Assembly (NCBI GenBank): GCA_018262975.1 | Contig: JADFDG010000002.1 | Coordinates: 29,523-93,522 of the forward strand | DNA: 64,000 nt | Reading direction: 5' to 3' | From: Gammaproteobacteria bacterium | Lineage (GTDB): Bacteria; Pseudomonadota; Gammaproteobacteria; Pseudomonadales; JADFDG01 | Part shown: positions 44,597 through 54,013 of the stretch, piece by piece | Numbering within the stretch: position 1 is the stretch's first letter | How the letters are laid out: each line of letters begins with the position of its first letter | The notes under the pieces: generated by a model | Database searches by the model: none | What the model was told of the DNA's origin: nothing | Seen by the model: only the letters and a program-made list of their open reading frames with translations | Translations under genes and position numbers: made by a program

Positions 44597-46368
44597 AGGT
44601 CACCCTCCTTTCGGCCGAGGAAGAAATTCACCAAGGTGGAAGTCATCGCCTCGAGGTACCCATCGCGGTCAGCCTCGGTCCAGAACATGACGTTGTCAAC
44701 CTGAGGGCTGTAGCATTTGAGAAACACGTTCCGGGTGCATAGCGGCACAAAGATCCCGCTTTGATCAAGCTCTAGTAGCCGTCGCCTCTTTACCGCGAAG
44801 ACCGCGTTCTTGTAGCTCTTGTTGGTGTGCTCATCGAGCAAGGCGAGGTTCGAAATGCCATGGTCTGCCTCATCATCCTTGCCCTCGTGGAAGTGGGCGA
44901 GGATACGGTCATAGAGGGGGTCAAATACCTCATGGCCAGGGTCCTTCGTGGGGCGAGCAATAAAGTCAGCGATTGCGGCCTGTAGATCAGGATCTGCTGC
45001 AACGGACTCCAGATAGCCAAGGCAGTGCTGGAGCCATTTCACGCGCTCGTGATGGCGATCAGGCTTGTCGTCCGAGACAGAGCGAACGTGTTCAATGTTC
45101 CAGCTCTGACTCTTGAAGCTGTCGAACTGAAATCGAATATTGGATTTCGCGTTCTGCAGCAAGCTCGCCACGTTAAAGAGGAGCAGCATTGGCTTTACGC
45201 GTGCTGAGCCATACCTCAACCCTTCCAAAGCGTCTTCGACCTGGTCCCTTACGTCGGACTCGCTCAATGCATTCAATCCCTTTCGATTGACTGTCCTGGA
45301 ATAGATCTGCTCACGAAGGCGATCCTCAAATTCGCTCTTCGGGCAACCCGTGGACAGTTTCGCTATTTCGTTAGTGTCGAGGCCATCGCTAACCAGAAAT
45401 CCGGCCAGGTGGAAAAGGATTCTGTCCTCATACCACTCGTCAAGCATCAAGAAAGCCTGCTTGATTCGGCGCCACTCGCGCTCAAGCGCATTGGCATCCT
45501 GCTTCAGGAGCCTGTTGTAGGTGAAGAAAATGCTGTAGGGGTCATTGCGAAATTCGACTGGTATCCCATCGGCACTGGTGACCAGCTCAAAAAGCAAGCC
45601 AATGCGGTTCTGTGATACGCCCTGTTTATTGCTGACGAAATACCAAAACGGGTCTGACTGTAGCGCCTTCTCGATATGATCCCATTCATAGGCGATCCGC
45701 AACTGAAGACTCAGCGCATCCGATGCTTCATTGGGTTGCCGACGCAAGAACAATGCCCTTACCAACTCGTCGTTGGTGAGGGGGATTTTCCCGACATTGA
45801 GTCGCGTGAAGACGTCTACGGGATTCTCGGAAGAGGAGATCTCGTACCAGATAACCTTTGTCTTACCTAGGAGCGTTGACTTGATTTCCTCGACCTCGCT
45901 CTCCTTATCGGAGAACCAAGCCTCGATGGCCCCAATGGCCTGGTAGATATGAAAGAAGTCAACGTTCTGGTTTGCGATCTCTGATGTGGGACTTTCAAGA
46001 AAGTCCAACAGATCTTTTCGGGTCTCATAGTTCAATGCGAAAAGCGGCTGCCGGTACTTCTCTGCAAGACGTTCGTTGAAATGGCGCAGAATAAGAAGCA
46101 GTGTGGTCAGCCGCTGCTGCCCGTCGACAACCTCAAGAATGCCTCCGTCGCCATGCCGAATGACCAATGGCTGGAGGCAATAGAATTCTTCTGGCTGTGG
46201 ATTCCGCCGCCGAGCGAATTCGCGGATATCGTCCAGTAACTGCGTTACCTGCAGAGGCGCCCAACGGTAGCCCCGCTGGTAGGCCGCAATGTAGTAGCGG
46301 CGAGGGCTTGAGGTGTCATCCAGCCTAAGTTCGTTAACTGTTTTCAGGGAGATTGATGATTCGGTCAT
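44593..46368 (-). CDS. DUF262 + DUF1524 (HNH-like) protein, GmrSD family
   Basis: Protein of 591 residues. DUF262 motifs: YIAAYQRGYRW (26-36) and VDGQQRLTTLLLI (81-93). The C-terminal DUF1524 nuclease region is indicated by WNIEHVRS near residue 423 (the His of the HNH metal site) and SNLALLDEHTNKSYKN near 504. The two halves together resemble GmrSD, which cleaves glucosylated hydroxymethylcytosine DNA. It is coupled by ATGA overlaps to hsdS upstream and to the other DUF262 gene downstream. The sampled stretch near 45.06 kb is about 52% GC against 78% in a sampled stretch of comM, so the pair looks foreign. Confidence 0.87.
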   Translation of the reverse strand: MTESSISLKTVNELRLDDTSSPRRYYIAAYQRGYRWAPLQVTQLLDDIREFARRRNPQPEEFYCLQPLVIRHGDGGILEVVDGQQRLTTLLLILRHFNERLAEKYRQPLFALNYETRKDLLDFLESPTSEIANQNVDFFHIYQAIGAIEAWFSDKESEVEEIKSTLLGKTKVIWYEISSSENPVDVFTRLNVGKIPLTNDELVRALFLRRQPNEASDALSLQLRIAYEWDHIEKALQSDPFWYFVSNKQGVSQNRIGLLFELVTSADGIPVEFRNDPYSIFFTYNRLLKQDANALEREWRRIKQAFLMLDEWYEDRILFHLAGFLVSDGLDTNEIAKLSTGCPKSEFEDRLREQIYSRTVNRKGLNALSESDVRDQVEDALEGLRYGSARVKPMLLLFNVASLLQNAKSNIRFQFDSFKSQSWNIEHVRSVSDDKPDRHHERVKWLQHCLGYLESVAADPDLQAAIADFIARPTKDPGHEVFDPLYDRILAHFHEGKDDEADHGISNLALLDEHTNKSYKNAVFAVKRRRLLELDQSGIFVPLCTRNVFLKCYSPQVDNVMFWTEADRDGYLEAMTSTLVNFFLGRKEGDL

Positions 46369-47570
46369 GCGAGTCGCGTCCTTCCGGTGAGCAGCTCCTG
46401 CATCATTCCTTGCTTGATAGCGCGGGCTTTGTCGCGGCGCTTTTCAAGTTGGGCCAGTTCGGCGTCCATGTCTGAGAGGGCAATAGCGATGGCTGACTGC
46501 TCGGCTTCAGAAGGTAGTGGCTTCTCTATGCCTTCAATATCTCCGTGAGAGAGATGCTTTACCGTAGTCGCGGCAGTAGCGGACTCAATTTCCTTGAGCG
46601 GGCCGAGCAGATAGTAGTAGGAAAAGTCCTTGTCCAAGCCGGGCGATGGGACAATTCTCCCGACCCGCTGATTTAGCAGTGCTGGGCCCTTCTTCCAGCG
46701 ACACGGCAAGAAATCTCCATCCATGCCGACCAGAATGTCACCATCGCGGACGACAAAGGCGTCGTCATATCTGCCCGTGTAGTGAAAGACCTGATCCTCG
46801 CTCTTGAGGTCCCTATTCTTTACCAGCCTTATGCCTTGGCCCTTCTCGTTGAAGTACGCAGAGCTAAATGGGAAGCCAACCTGAAACCTCAACACTTCAC
46901 CAAGCCGCTTTACCTCCCACTTACCGCTAAACCCCGGCAGGCGGGTTTGGCCGGTGAGGAGTTGCTGCATGGCGGCCTGCTTGATGTCGCGCTTCTTGGC
47001 GATCAGCTTTTCCAGACCGGCGATCATGGCATCGACATCGGAGAGGGCTGTAGCAATCAGTCGTTGTTCAGCCGGCGGCGGCAATGGAATGCGAAGCTTA
47101 TTTAGCGCCCCCAAGTTAACGACAATCTGCGCTGAGCCTGCGCTTGGCCTGAGGAATTCTCGACGACCATTAGGAGAATTTAGATAGCAAGCTAGGAACT
47201 CTGGGAGTAGCGAATGGGAGGGCCTTAAGAGCCCAACGGCTCTGGAAATATTGGCACCATCGAGGCGGGCAGGCACCACCGCCGATTCCCCAGGGTATCC
47301 CACAAGAGCAATAACAACGTCGAACTCCTTAAGAATTGTCCGTCGATACTCCGTATTCTTTTCGCTGCTAATCAGCGGTTGCCCATCTGAAATTCTCCCT
47401 GCTTTGATATCTCCGCCTCGCAGCATTGGGATGCCGCGTGATTGAAAGGCTCCTGCCTTCACAACGCCGTAAGTTGCGTCTTGGGTGAGATGTTCTCTTA
47501 GGAGGGGGCTGTCCCAATCCTTTGGGATAGGGCCAACGTCGGATATTTTGTGATCTCGGTTCACTTCCAC
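46365..47570 (-). CDS. hsdS: Type I R-M specificity subunit S
   Basis: DNA-recognition subunit of 401 residues. Two variable target-recognition domains (about 1-150 and 215-345) are each followed by a conserved helical spacer. The spacers are PPPAEQRLIATALSDVDAMI...AAMQQLLTGQTRLPGF and SEAEQSAIAIALSDMDAELA...GMMQELLTGRTRL. The repeat architecture is complete, so a bipartite DNA target is expected. It overlaps hsdM by 10 bases and the DUF262/DUF1524 gene by 4. Confidence 0.93.
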   Translation of the reverse strand: MEVNRDHKISDVGPIPKDWDSPLLREHLTQDATYGVVKAGAFQSRGIPMLRGGDIKAGRISDGQPLISSEKNTEYRRTILKEFDVVIALVGYPGESAVVPARLDGANISRAVGLLRPSHSLLPEFLACYLNSPNGRREFLRPSAGSAQIVVNLGALNKLRIPLPPPAEQRLIATALSDVDAMIAGLEKLIAKKRDIKQAAMQQLLTGQTRLPGFSGKWEVKRLGEVLRFQVGFPFSSAYFNEKGQGIRLVKNRDLKSEDQVFHYTGRYDDAFVVRDGDILVGMDGDFLPCRWKKGPALLNQRVGRIVPSPGLDKDFSYYYLLGPLKEIESATAATTVKHLSHGDIEGIEKPLPSEAEQSAIAIALSDMDAELAQLEKRRDKARAIKQGMMQELLTGRTRLA

Positions 47571-49978
47571 ACGACCCCCATTCGCTTCAGGTGATCTTCC
47601 ACCTTTGCTGTCAGGGCATTAATTTCAGTCGCAATTTCCGGTAGCGGGGCTTCATAGCGCTCTGCCAGTTCGCGAATTCTCCGGGTCAGCCTTTGCCCCG
47701 TGCGATCAAGTTCAGCCTGGACATCCGCCGCCAGTCTTGCCAGCCACTTGTCCTCGATCACCAGCGCCTGGATGTCCGTGACCGTCAGCGTCGCGTATTT
47801 GTCGTGGGACCTCTTGTCCAGCGCGGCATCCAGTTCCTTCACCGCCTTCTTCAGGGCGCTCTTCTGTTCGCTGAGATTTAGCCATTGCTGCAACACGGCG
47901 GCTTCCTCGCGCGCCTCCTTGTCGCCCCTGATCTCGCTCAGGCGCGCACTGACCGCGACCTTGTCGATCTTCTCCAGTGCACCCAGGAAGCCCTCCTCGC
48001 CACCGTGCTCCTCTTCCAGCTCGGCGATCTGGCCGACGACGGCTTCCAGCTCGGCCTGCTTGGCATCGAGGGCGGCCTGTTCCTTGGCGAAATAGCGCGC
48101 CACCACCAGCGGCTTGGGCACCAGGTCGCAGGCCCAGCCCTTGTCCTTCTGCTTGCCCTTCTTGTCGGTCTCGATGATGCGCGCCGGCTTGGCGACCCAG
48201 CCGTCGGCGGTGATGAGGTAGGCGTCGTCCTGCATGGTTTCGGCCCAGTAATCCATCAGGTGTTGATAGATGTCGTAGGCATCGAGCAGCGGCGCCTCGC
48301 TGAAGCTGGCCAGAAGATCCTCGGCCAGGTGCTCGATGAATGCCTTGGGATGGTCGCCCTGCTTGAAGGCACGCATCTTCGGCAGGTTGCGTTTCCGCCA
48401 ATCCGCGAACAGGGCATTCGCCCGGTCCGTGAATGCCGTGAATTCGGCGTGGCCCAGAATGGCTGACTTCACCTCGGCCGCAGGCACTTTCAACTCGCAG
48501 TAGCCTTTGCGCAGCGGCTTGAACAGCGTCTTGCGCAGGGCGGGCATCTGTTGCCACCAGGCGTCCAGCGCGTCGATATCCCGTTCCGGGATGCCGCCCT
48601 GCAGGTGGCCGGCGAGGTCCTGGATGTCCTCGGGCTCGCTGCTGTCGATGTAGCGCGGCAGGTTCAGGTTGTAGTCGTTCTTGGCGTCGGCGATCTCGGT
48701 GAACGGCACCATCCGCGCATAGCGCGGCATGTCCTGCTGGCGCGTAAAGGCATCGACGATCTTGTGGATGTCCTGCTCGCGAAGGCGATTCTTGTTGCCG
48801 TCCTTGATGAAGCCCTTGCTGGCATCGATCATCATGATGCCCTTGCGGGCCTCGGCGTTCTCCTTATCGAGGACGAGGATGCAGGCGGGAATGCCGGTGC
48901 CGTAAAACAAGTTTGCCGGCAGGCCGATGATGCCTTTCAGGATGCCGGACTTGACCAGCGCCGTGCGGATCACAGCTTCAGCGTTGCCGCGGAACAGAAC
49001 GCCGTGCGGCAGAATGCAGGCGGCTTTCCCGTTGGCTTTCATGCTGCGGATGATGTGCAGCAAGTAGGCATAGTCGCCTTGCTTGGCCGGCGGCTCGCCC
49101 CAGCCGAAGCGCTGGAACGGATCGTTCGCTGGCGTGAGGCCGCTGGTCCAGGTCTTGTCGGAGAATGGCGGATTGGCCACCACGTAGTCGTAGGTGCGCA
49201 GCTTGTTGCCGTCGAGGAACTTCGGGTTGGCCAGCGTGTTGCCGCTGACGATGTTCGCCGTCGGGAAGTCGTGCAGGATCATGTTCATCCGCGCGAGACC
49301 GGCGGTGGTCACGTCCTTTTCCTGGCCTTCGAGCGTGATGTGCTTGCCGGCTTCGGCGGCCACTTTCAGCAGCAGGGAGCCGGAACCGCAGGTCGGGTCG
49401 TAGGCGGTGGTGGAGGCCTTGGTGTTCTTCGGCGAGATGCCGATCACCTTGGCGATGATCCGGCTCACTTCCGACGGCGTGTAGAACTGCCCCTTGCTCT
49501 TGCCACTCTCGGTGGCGAAGTGGCGCATCAGGTATTCGTAGGCGTCACCGAGGATGTCGTCGTGCTCGGCGCGGTTCTTCGAGAAGTCGAGCTCCGGCTT
49601 CTGGAAGATGCCGACCAGGTTGGTGAGACGGTCGACCATCTCCTTGCCCTGGCCGAGCTTGTTGGGGTCGTTGAAATCCGGGAAGTCGCTGCGGGCGAGG
49701 CGCTCGTTCTTGTCGATCAGCGGCTGGATGATCTGCGTGTTGATCTTGTCGCCGATGTCGGGCTTGCCCTTGAGCTTGACCATGTCGGTGAAGCTGGCGC
49801 CCTTGGGGATGACCACGGGCGGCGCGAAGGCGTCGCTGTTGCCGTACTTGTCGCTGATGTACTTGATGAACAGCATGAACAGGACGTAGTCCTTGTACTG
49901 GCTGGCATCCATGCCGCCCCGCAGCTCATCGCAGGAGGCCCAGAGGGAGGCGTAGAGGTCGGATTTCTTGAGTGCCAT
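47561..49978 (-). CDS. hsdM: Type I R-M DNA methyltransferase subunit M
   Basis: N6-adenine methyltransferase of 805 residues. The N-terminal helical domain (MALKKSDLYASLWASCDELR) is followed by the SAM-binding motif DPTCGSGSLLLK near 193 and catalytic NPPF near 268. The GQFYTPSEVSRIIAKV segment is typical. The C-terminal 190 residues are a long charged coiled coil. The protein is longer than the 500-residue EcoKI type but normal for this subfamily. First gene of the operon; its ATG has no clear ribosome site. The upstream spacer has an AT-rich stretch (50040-50065) likely to hold the promoter. Confidence 0.94.
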   Translation of the reverse strand: MALKKSDLYASLWASCDELRGGMDASQYKDYVLFMLFIKYISDKYGNSDAFAPPVVIPKGASFTDMVKLKGKPDIGDKINTQIIQPLIDKNERLARSDFPDFNDPNKLGQGKEMVDRLTNLVGIFQKPELDFSKNRAEHDDILGDAYEYLMRHFATESGKSKGQFYTPSEVSRIIAKVIGISPKNTKASTTAYDPTCGSGSLLLKVAAEAGKHITLEGQEKDVTTAGLARMNMILHDFPTANIVSGNTLANPKFLDGNKLRTYDYVVANPPFSDKTWTSGLTPANDPFQRFGWGEPPAKQGDYAYLLHIIRSMKANGKAACILPHGVLFRGNAEAVIRTALVKSGILKGIIGLPANLFYGTGIPACILVLDKENAEARKGIMMIDASKGFIKDGNKNRLREQDIHKIVDAFTRQQDMPRYARMVPFTEIADAKNDYNLNLPRYIDSSEPEDIQDLAGHLQGGIPERDIDALDAWWQQMPALRKTLFKPLRKGYCELKVPAAEVKSAILGHAEFTAFTDRANALFADWRKRNLPKMRAFKQGDHPKAFIEHLAEDLLASFSEAPLLDAYDIYQHLMDYWAETMQDDAYLITADGWVAKPARIIETDKKGKQKDKGWACDLVPKPLVVARYFAKEQAALDAKQAELEAVVGQIAELEEEHGGEEGFLGALEKIDKVAVSARLSEIRGDKEAREEAAVLQQWLNLSEQKSALKKAVKELDAALDKRSHDKYATLTVTDIQALVIEDKWLARLAADVQAELDRTGQRLTRRIRELAERYEAPLPEIATEINALTAKVEDHLKRMGVVWK

Positions 49979-50159
49979 GGGTGTATCGGCGGTCCTTGGG
50001 GTCTGTGCGCTATGCCGGCTTGGCCTGGCTAGAGCGATATCGGCTAAAAAATATACAAAAAACAGTGGGTTGGGCGCCTTTGGGGCGCCGGCCAGATATT
50101 TGGTGACCTGACGGAAGTTAGCCGGCCTAAGGAGGATTGCCTACCCCCAGGACAGCCAA

Positions 50160-50210
50160 TGTCGCACGCCCGTTTGGGGCGGGTTTCGGCATGCGACACA
50201 GAGTGACCTG
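50160..50210. promoter_or_regulatory. Putative WYL-regulator operator region before the AAA gene
   Basis: TGTCGCA at 50160-50166 and TGCGACACAGAGTGACCTG at 50192-50210. The second matches the perfect site before the WYL gene (52361-52379) at its first ten bases and 13 of 19 overall. Located in the 279-base divergent spacer between hsdM and the AAA gene, 50-100 bases before the AAA start. Confidence 0.5.
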
Positions 50211-50257
50211 CCTCGGGTGGAGTCTGGCGGGGTCAACCCTTCCTCCGGAGCTCCCGC

Positions 50258-52354
50258 ATGAGCAGCAAAGCCCGCCCCGTCCCCAAGGCTCGTGGCCTGC
50301 ATCCCCACCTGAGCGAGGACGCGGATCTCCACCGACTGTGGTTGCTGCGCCTGCTGGTCGATGCCGGCCTGCTGGCCGAGATGCTGGCCTACCGGGGACA
50401 TCAATTGTTCTACCTCTGGCCCCACCTGGGCCTCTCCATGGAAGAGCGGAACCCGGACCACAAGGAGTACGAGGCCCTCTTCGGCGAGGTGTCCGCTGCG
50501 CTGCACGAGGCGGAGGCGGCCATGGTCGGTTACCGGCCGGGGTCCCTGATGGCGCAAAACGTCGCGCGCCTGGCCGAGACGCTGGGACTGAGCGCATGCG
50601 AATCGGAGGTACTCCACTTCACGCTCGTCGCGCAGACGGATCACTGGTTCCAGCAAGTGCTGGAGGGGCGCGAGTTGCGCCTGGCGGAAGTCGAGGCTTT
50701 GCTGGCGACGGTACTGGGTCGCGAGCTGACCAGTATTCGGGCGGCTCTCTCGGTGGGTGGCTCATTGCATGAAAGCGGACTGCTTCGCGTAGACCCGGCA
50801 GCCGGAGGGCCCTTCAAGCAGTGGCTGGATGTGATTGGAGACTTGCATGCCCAGCTCTGTCGCGAGCACGCGCATCCGCTGGACATCTTCCGGGACCGGA
50901 TTGCTCCGGTCACGATAGGCGAGCGTGCTCTTCGGGATTACCCGCATCTGGCCGAGCCGGTTTCAGTCGTGCGCGCACTGCTGGATCGCGCGCTTGCGGA
51001 GCGCAGCTCGGGCGTCAACGTTCTGCTGTACGGCCCTCCGGGCACGGGCAAGAGCGAACTCGTGCAGGCGCTGGCTGGGGACCTGCAGGCGTCTCTGTAT
51101 GAAGTTGCCTCACATCCGCAGCGCGGCGTTCCGTTCAATGCGGAGGCTCGCTTGCGCGCATGGCGGCTGGCGCATCCTCTGCTGGCGCGTGCGCCGCGCG
51201 CGGTGTTGCTGTTCGATGAAGTGGAAGACGTGTTTGCCCCGCACGTCGATGGCACGGGCCATGCCGGCCAGCGCAAGGCGTACATGAACCGCGCGCTCGA
51301 ATCGAATGCCGTGCCCACGATCTGGGTGACCAACCAGGTGCACTGGCTGGATCAGGCCTTTGTGCGGCGCTTTGACTACACGCTGTGTGTCGATGTCCCG
51401 CCGCGCTCGGTTCGCCGACAGATCGTGGATCGCCATTTCAATGACCTCCCGGTGTCGGAGGGATTCCGCGCGCGCTTGGCCGGGCACGATGAGCTGTCGC
51501 CAGGCGTGGTTGCCCGGGTTGCACGGCTGGGCCGCTTGGTGGGCGATCAGTTGCCTGCAGACCGGCTGGAGCCGGCCGTGATGCGTGCCGTGCAGGAAAC
51601 GCTGGGGGCGATGCGGCTCGAGGCCACCTTGCCGCCGGAAACGGCGGCAGCTTTGCCCTGGCGCCCCGAGGTTCTGCATGTGGATTGCGATCTCGCAGCC
51701 TTGCAGGACGCGGTGCGCGTGATGCCCCACGGGCGGATGTGCTTCCACGGTGTCTCGGGCGCCGGCAAGACGGCGCTCGCGCATCGTCTTGCGGAGATCT
51801 GCGACCGCCCGCTGTACGCGCGGCGGGTGTCGGACCTGGTCAGCCCCTATGTCGGGCAGACGGAGCGAAATATTGCGCAGGCTTTCCGCGAGGCGACGCA
51901 GGCCGATGCCGTCCTGCTGATCGACGAGGCCGATTCGTTACTGCGGGATCGCCGCGGTGCCCAGCGCGGATACGAGGTATCCCAGGTCAACGAACTGCTT
52001 ACGCAGATGGAGGCATTCGAAGGCCTGTTCATCGCGTCCACCAACCTGATGGACACGCTGGACGCAGCCTGCCTGCGCCGCTTCGATCTGAAGGTGCGCT
52101 TCGAGTACCTGCGGCCCGAGCAAGCCTGGACCTTGTTCGATGATGCTTGCCAACGATTGGGGCTGAGCACCGACGAGCTGGTGAGGCCCGCGCTGGCTCG
52201 CCTGACGACGCTGGCGCCGGGCGACTTCGCCACAGTCCTGCGCCGGGCGCGGCTACAGCCGATCGCGGATGCCCGTGCCTTGGTACGCCTGCTGGAGGCC
52301 GAATGTGAGCTGAAGCCGGACCGGCCGCGCCGGGCTATCGGGTTCGCTTCCTGA
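50258..52354 (+). CDS. Double AAA+ ATPase of unknown function
   Basis: Protein of 698 residues. The N-terminal helical region (1-about 230) shows no known domain. First AAA+ module: Walker A GPPGTGKS (259-266), Walker B LLFDEVED (Asp320), sensor VTNQVHWLDQ and FVRRFDY. Second: Walker A GVSGAGKT (498-505), LLIDEADS near 558 and CLRRFDLK arginine fingers. Both ATP sites look intact, so a Cdc48/Vps4-like double-ring remodeller is plausible. It is divergent from the R-M operon, followed by a WYL regulator with the same operator motif. A defence role is inferred from location only. Confidence 0.85.
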   Translation: MSSKARPVPKARGLHPHLSEDADLHRLWLLRLLVDAGLLAEMLAYRGHQLFYLWPHLGLSMEERNPDHKEYEALFGEVSAALHEAEAAMVGYRPGSLMAQNVARLAETLGLSACESEVLHFTLVAQTDHWFQQVLEGRELRLAEVEALLATVLGRELTSIRAALSVGGSLHESGLLRVDPAAGGPFKQWLDVIGDLHAQLCREHAHPLDIFRDRIAPVTIGERALRDYPHLAEPVSVVRALLDRALAERSSGVNVLLYGPPGTGKSELVQALAGDLQASLYEVASHPQRGVPFNAEARLRAWRLAHPLLARAPRAVLLFDEVEDVFAPHVDGTGHAGQRKAYMNRALESNAVPTIWVTNQVHWLDQAFVRRFDYTLCVDVPPRSVRRQIVDRHFNDLPVSEGFRARLAGHDELSPGVVARVARLGRLVGDQLPADRLEPAVMRAVQETLGAMRLEATLPPETAAALPWRPEVLHVDCDLAALQDAVRVMPHGRMCFHGVSGAGKTALAHRLAEICDRPLYARRVSDLVSPYVGQTERNIAQAFREATQADAVLLIDEADSLLRDRRGAQRGYEVSQVNELLTQMEAFEGLFIASTNLMDTLDAACLRRFDLKVRFEYLRPEQAWTLFDDACQRLGLSTDELVRPALARLTTLAPGDFATVLRRARLQPIADARALVRLLEAECELKPDRPRRAIGFAS

Positions 52355-52360
52355 ACTGGA

Positions 52361-52379
52361 TGCGACACAGGTTGTCGCA
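52361..52379. promoter_or_regulatory. Perfect operator before the WYL gene
   Basis: TGCGACA-CAGGT-TGTCGCA: 7-base perfect arms, 5-base centre, in the 66-base gap between the AAA stop and the WYL start. The position suggests autorepression by the WYL protein. Confidence 0.6.
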
Positions 52380-52420
52380 TGGTCGGGACAGGATGCTTGC
52401 TCCGAATCAGGAGTCCGGCC

Positions 52421-53488
52421 ATGACCAAGGCGAGTCGAAAGAGGCCCGAGAACGGCAAGGCAGTCGAGCGGATGCTCGAGATGATGTCGCTGTTGCCGCG
52501 TGCGCCAGCCTGGATCTCGACGGCCCAGGTCCATGAGCGCCTGAAGGGCCTGGGGTATGAGGTAGACCGGCGGACAGTGGTCCGGGATCTCAACAAGCTT
52601 TCCGTCCGCTTCGGGTTCGAGCGTAGAGGCGAAGCCGAGGTCGATGGGAAGCGAACCGCACCGTCCTATGCGTGGCGGTGGCCAGCCAAGTGCAGCGGCA
52701 TCGGTGCGCCGGCGATGACGGAAATCGAAGCGCTAACGTTGACCATGGTCAGGGAGCACCTGGACACGCTGCTGCCGCCGATGGTGACGGAGGCGCTTGA
52801 GCCGCAGTTCGCTCGAGCGGAGGAGCGGCTACGGAAGAGCCCTGCCGCGAAAGGGAGTGGGCTCCGAAATTGGGCGAGTTCCGTACGCGTGGTGCAGCCT
52901 ACCCAGCCGTTGCTGCGACCGCACGTCAAGCATGTGGTTCGGGATGTGATCTACCTGGCACTGGCGTCGCGGAGCCAATTTACAGGTTGGTATCGCCCGC
53001 GGGGAGCCGAGCGCGCGAAAGAGATGTTGTTCAACCCGCTGGGTCTGGTGATGCGTGGACAGGTGACATACCTGGTGGCGTCGACGTGGGAATACGACGA
53101 TGTGCGGTTGTATCCGCTGCATCGGTTCGAGCGGGCTGTGGGCGAAGACGGGCCGCGTCGGGAGCCGCCGGGATTTGATTTGCAGAAGTATCTGGCGGAA
53201 CAGAACGGGTTGGGGTTTGCGACGGGGCGGGGGAATATAAAGTTGAGGCTGCTGTTCCGTGATCACGCTGGTGATCATCTTCTTGAGACGCCCTTGTCGG
53301 AAGACCAAGTGGTCTGCGATGCGGCGGATGGACGGTTGGAGGTGGTTGCGACGGTCCCGGAGACTTCGCAGTTGGTGTGGTGGTTGCTGGGGTTTGGGGA
53401 GTACGTTGAGGTCCGTGAGCCCAAGCACCTGCGGGAAATGCTCAGGGACTCAGCCGAGAGAACGACGGCACAATATGCGTCTCATTAA
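52421..53488 (+). CDS. WYL-domain transcriptional regulator
   Basis: Protein of 355 residues. The N-terminal winged HTH (about 8-75) contains ISTAQVHERLKGLGYEVDRR and VVRDLNKLSVRFGF. The central WYL domain has RPRGAERAKEMLFNPLGLV and VTYLVASTWEYDDVRLYPLH. A C-terminal WCX extension follows. WYL repressors such as BrxR/CapW commonly control defence islands and sense a nucleic-acid-type ligand. ATG 52421 has AGGAG eight bases upstream. The palindrome just before it is a likely autoregulatory site. Confidence 0.9.
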   Translation: MTKASRKRPENGKAVERMLEMMSLLPRAPAWISTAQVHERLKGLGYEVDRRTVVRDLNKLSVRFGFERRGEAEVDGKRTAPSYAWRWPAKCSGIGAPAMTEIEALTLTMVREHLDTLLPPMVTEALEPQFARAEERLRKSPAAKGSGLRNWASSVRVVQPTQPLLRPHVKHVVRDVIYLALASRSQFTGWYRPRGAERAKEMLFNPLGLVMRGQVTYLVASTWEYDDVRLYPLHRFERAVGEDGPRREPPGFDLQKYLAEQNGLGFATGRGNIKLRLLFRDHAGDHLLETPLSEDQVVCDAADGRLEVVATVPETSQLVWWLLGFGEYVEVREPKHLREMLRDSAERTTAQYASH

Positions 53489-53515
53489 CTGCTGGGATTC
53501 TGCTATTTTGGCGGG

Positions 53516-54013
53516 CTATTCCTGCTTCTGACGCCACGCTTTCAGTCGGTTTGAACACTCATGCGCGGGAAGCCGCCCGTTCGCCTGAATCATCGCCTCA
53601 AGAGCGATCGCGGCATCATGGGCTGTCAGCACGGAGTGCTCCACGAGGCGATCAAGCAGCCACAGCGTACCAAAGACCTCGATATTGGCAGCCTGAGCTG
53701 CCTCTCGGAGCTTGCGATCACCCGACAGCAGAGTGCTGCCGTCTCGTCTCGCTACATAGTAGCAAGATAGATCCGCCAGCGACGGGTTGCGCAACTCCAT
53801 CTTCAATTGATGGAGGTCGCGAATTCCGCTGCTGTCCAGGCTGATGATGGACATTCCAAATCCGACCAGCTGGACGCGGACCTCGTCACCGAGCTCTGAG
53901 GCGACGAAGTCCGTTGTTGAAAATTGATAAGGCAGTCGAAAGAGGAGCTGGAGTTGCCCGGCCCGTTCGAAATCGATCCAGATGTTGGTATCAGATACCA
54001 GTACGGTCGGCAT
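53516..54013 (-). CDS. PIN-domain protein, putative toxin partner of XRE-ImmA
   Basis: Protein of 165 residues with a PIN ribonuclease fold: first Asp in VLVSDTNIWIDFE, Glu in FVASELGDEV, and the distal acids in SLADLSCYYVARRDG and LLSGDRKLREAA. ATG 54013 is used because MPTVLVSDTN is the normal PIN start. The 5' end overlaps the XRE-ImmA gene by 23 bases, so the two are co-translated. Paired PIN and XRE/COG2856 genes are a known toxin-antitoxin-like arrangement. The catalytic set looks intact. Confidence 0.8.
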   Translation of the reverse strand: MPTVLVSDTNIWIDFERAGQLQLLFRLPYQFSTTDFVASELGDEVRVQLVGFGMSIISLDSSGIRDLHQLKMELRNPSLADLSCYYVARRDGSTLLSGDRKLREAAQAANIEVFGTLWLLDRLVEHSVLTAHDAAIALEAMIQANGRLPAHECSNRLKAWRQKQE

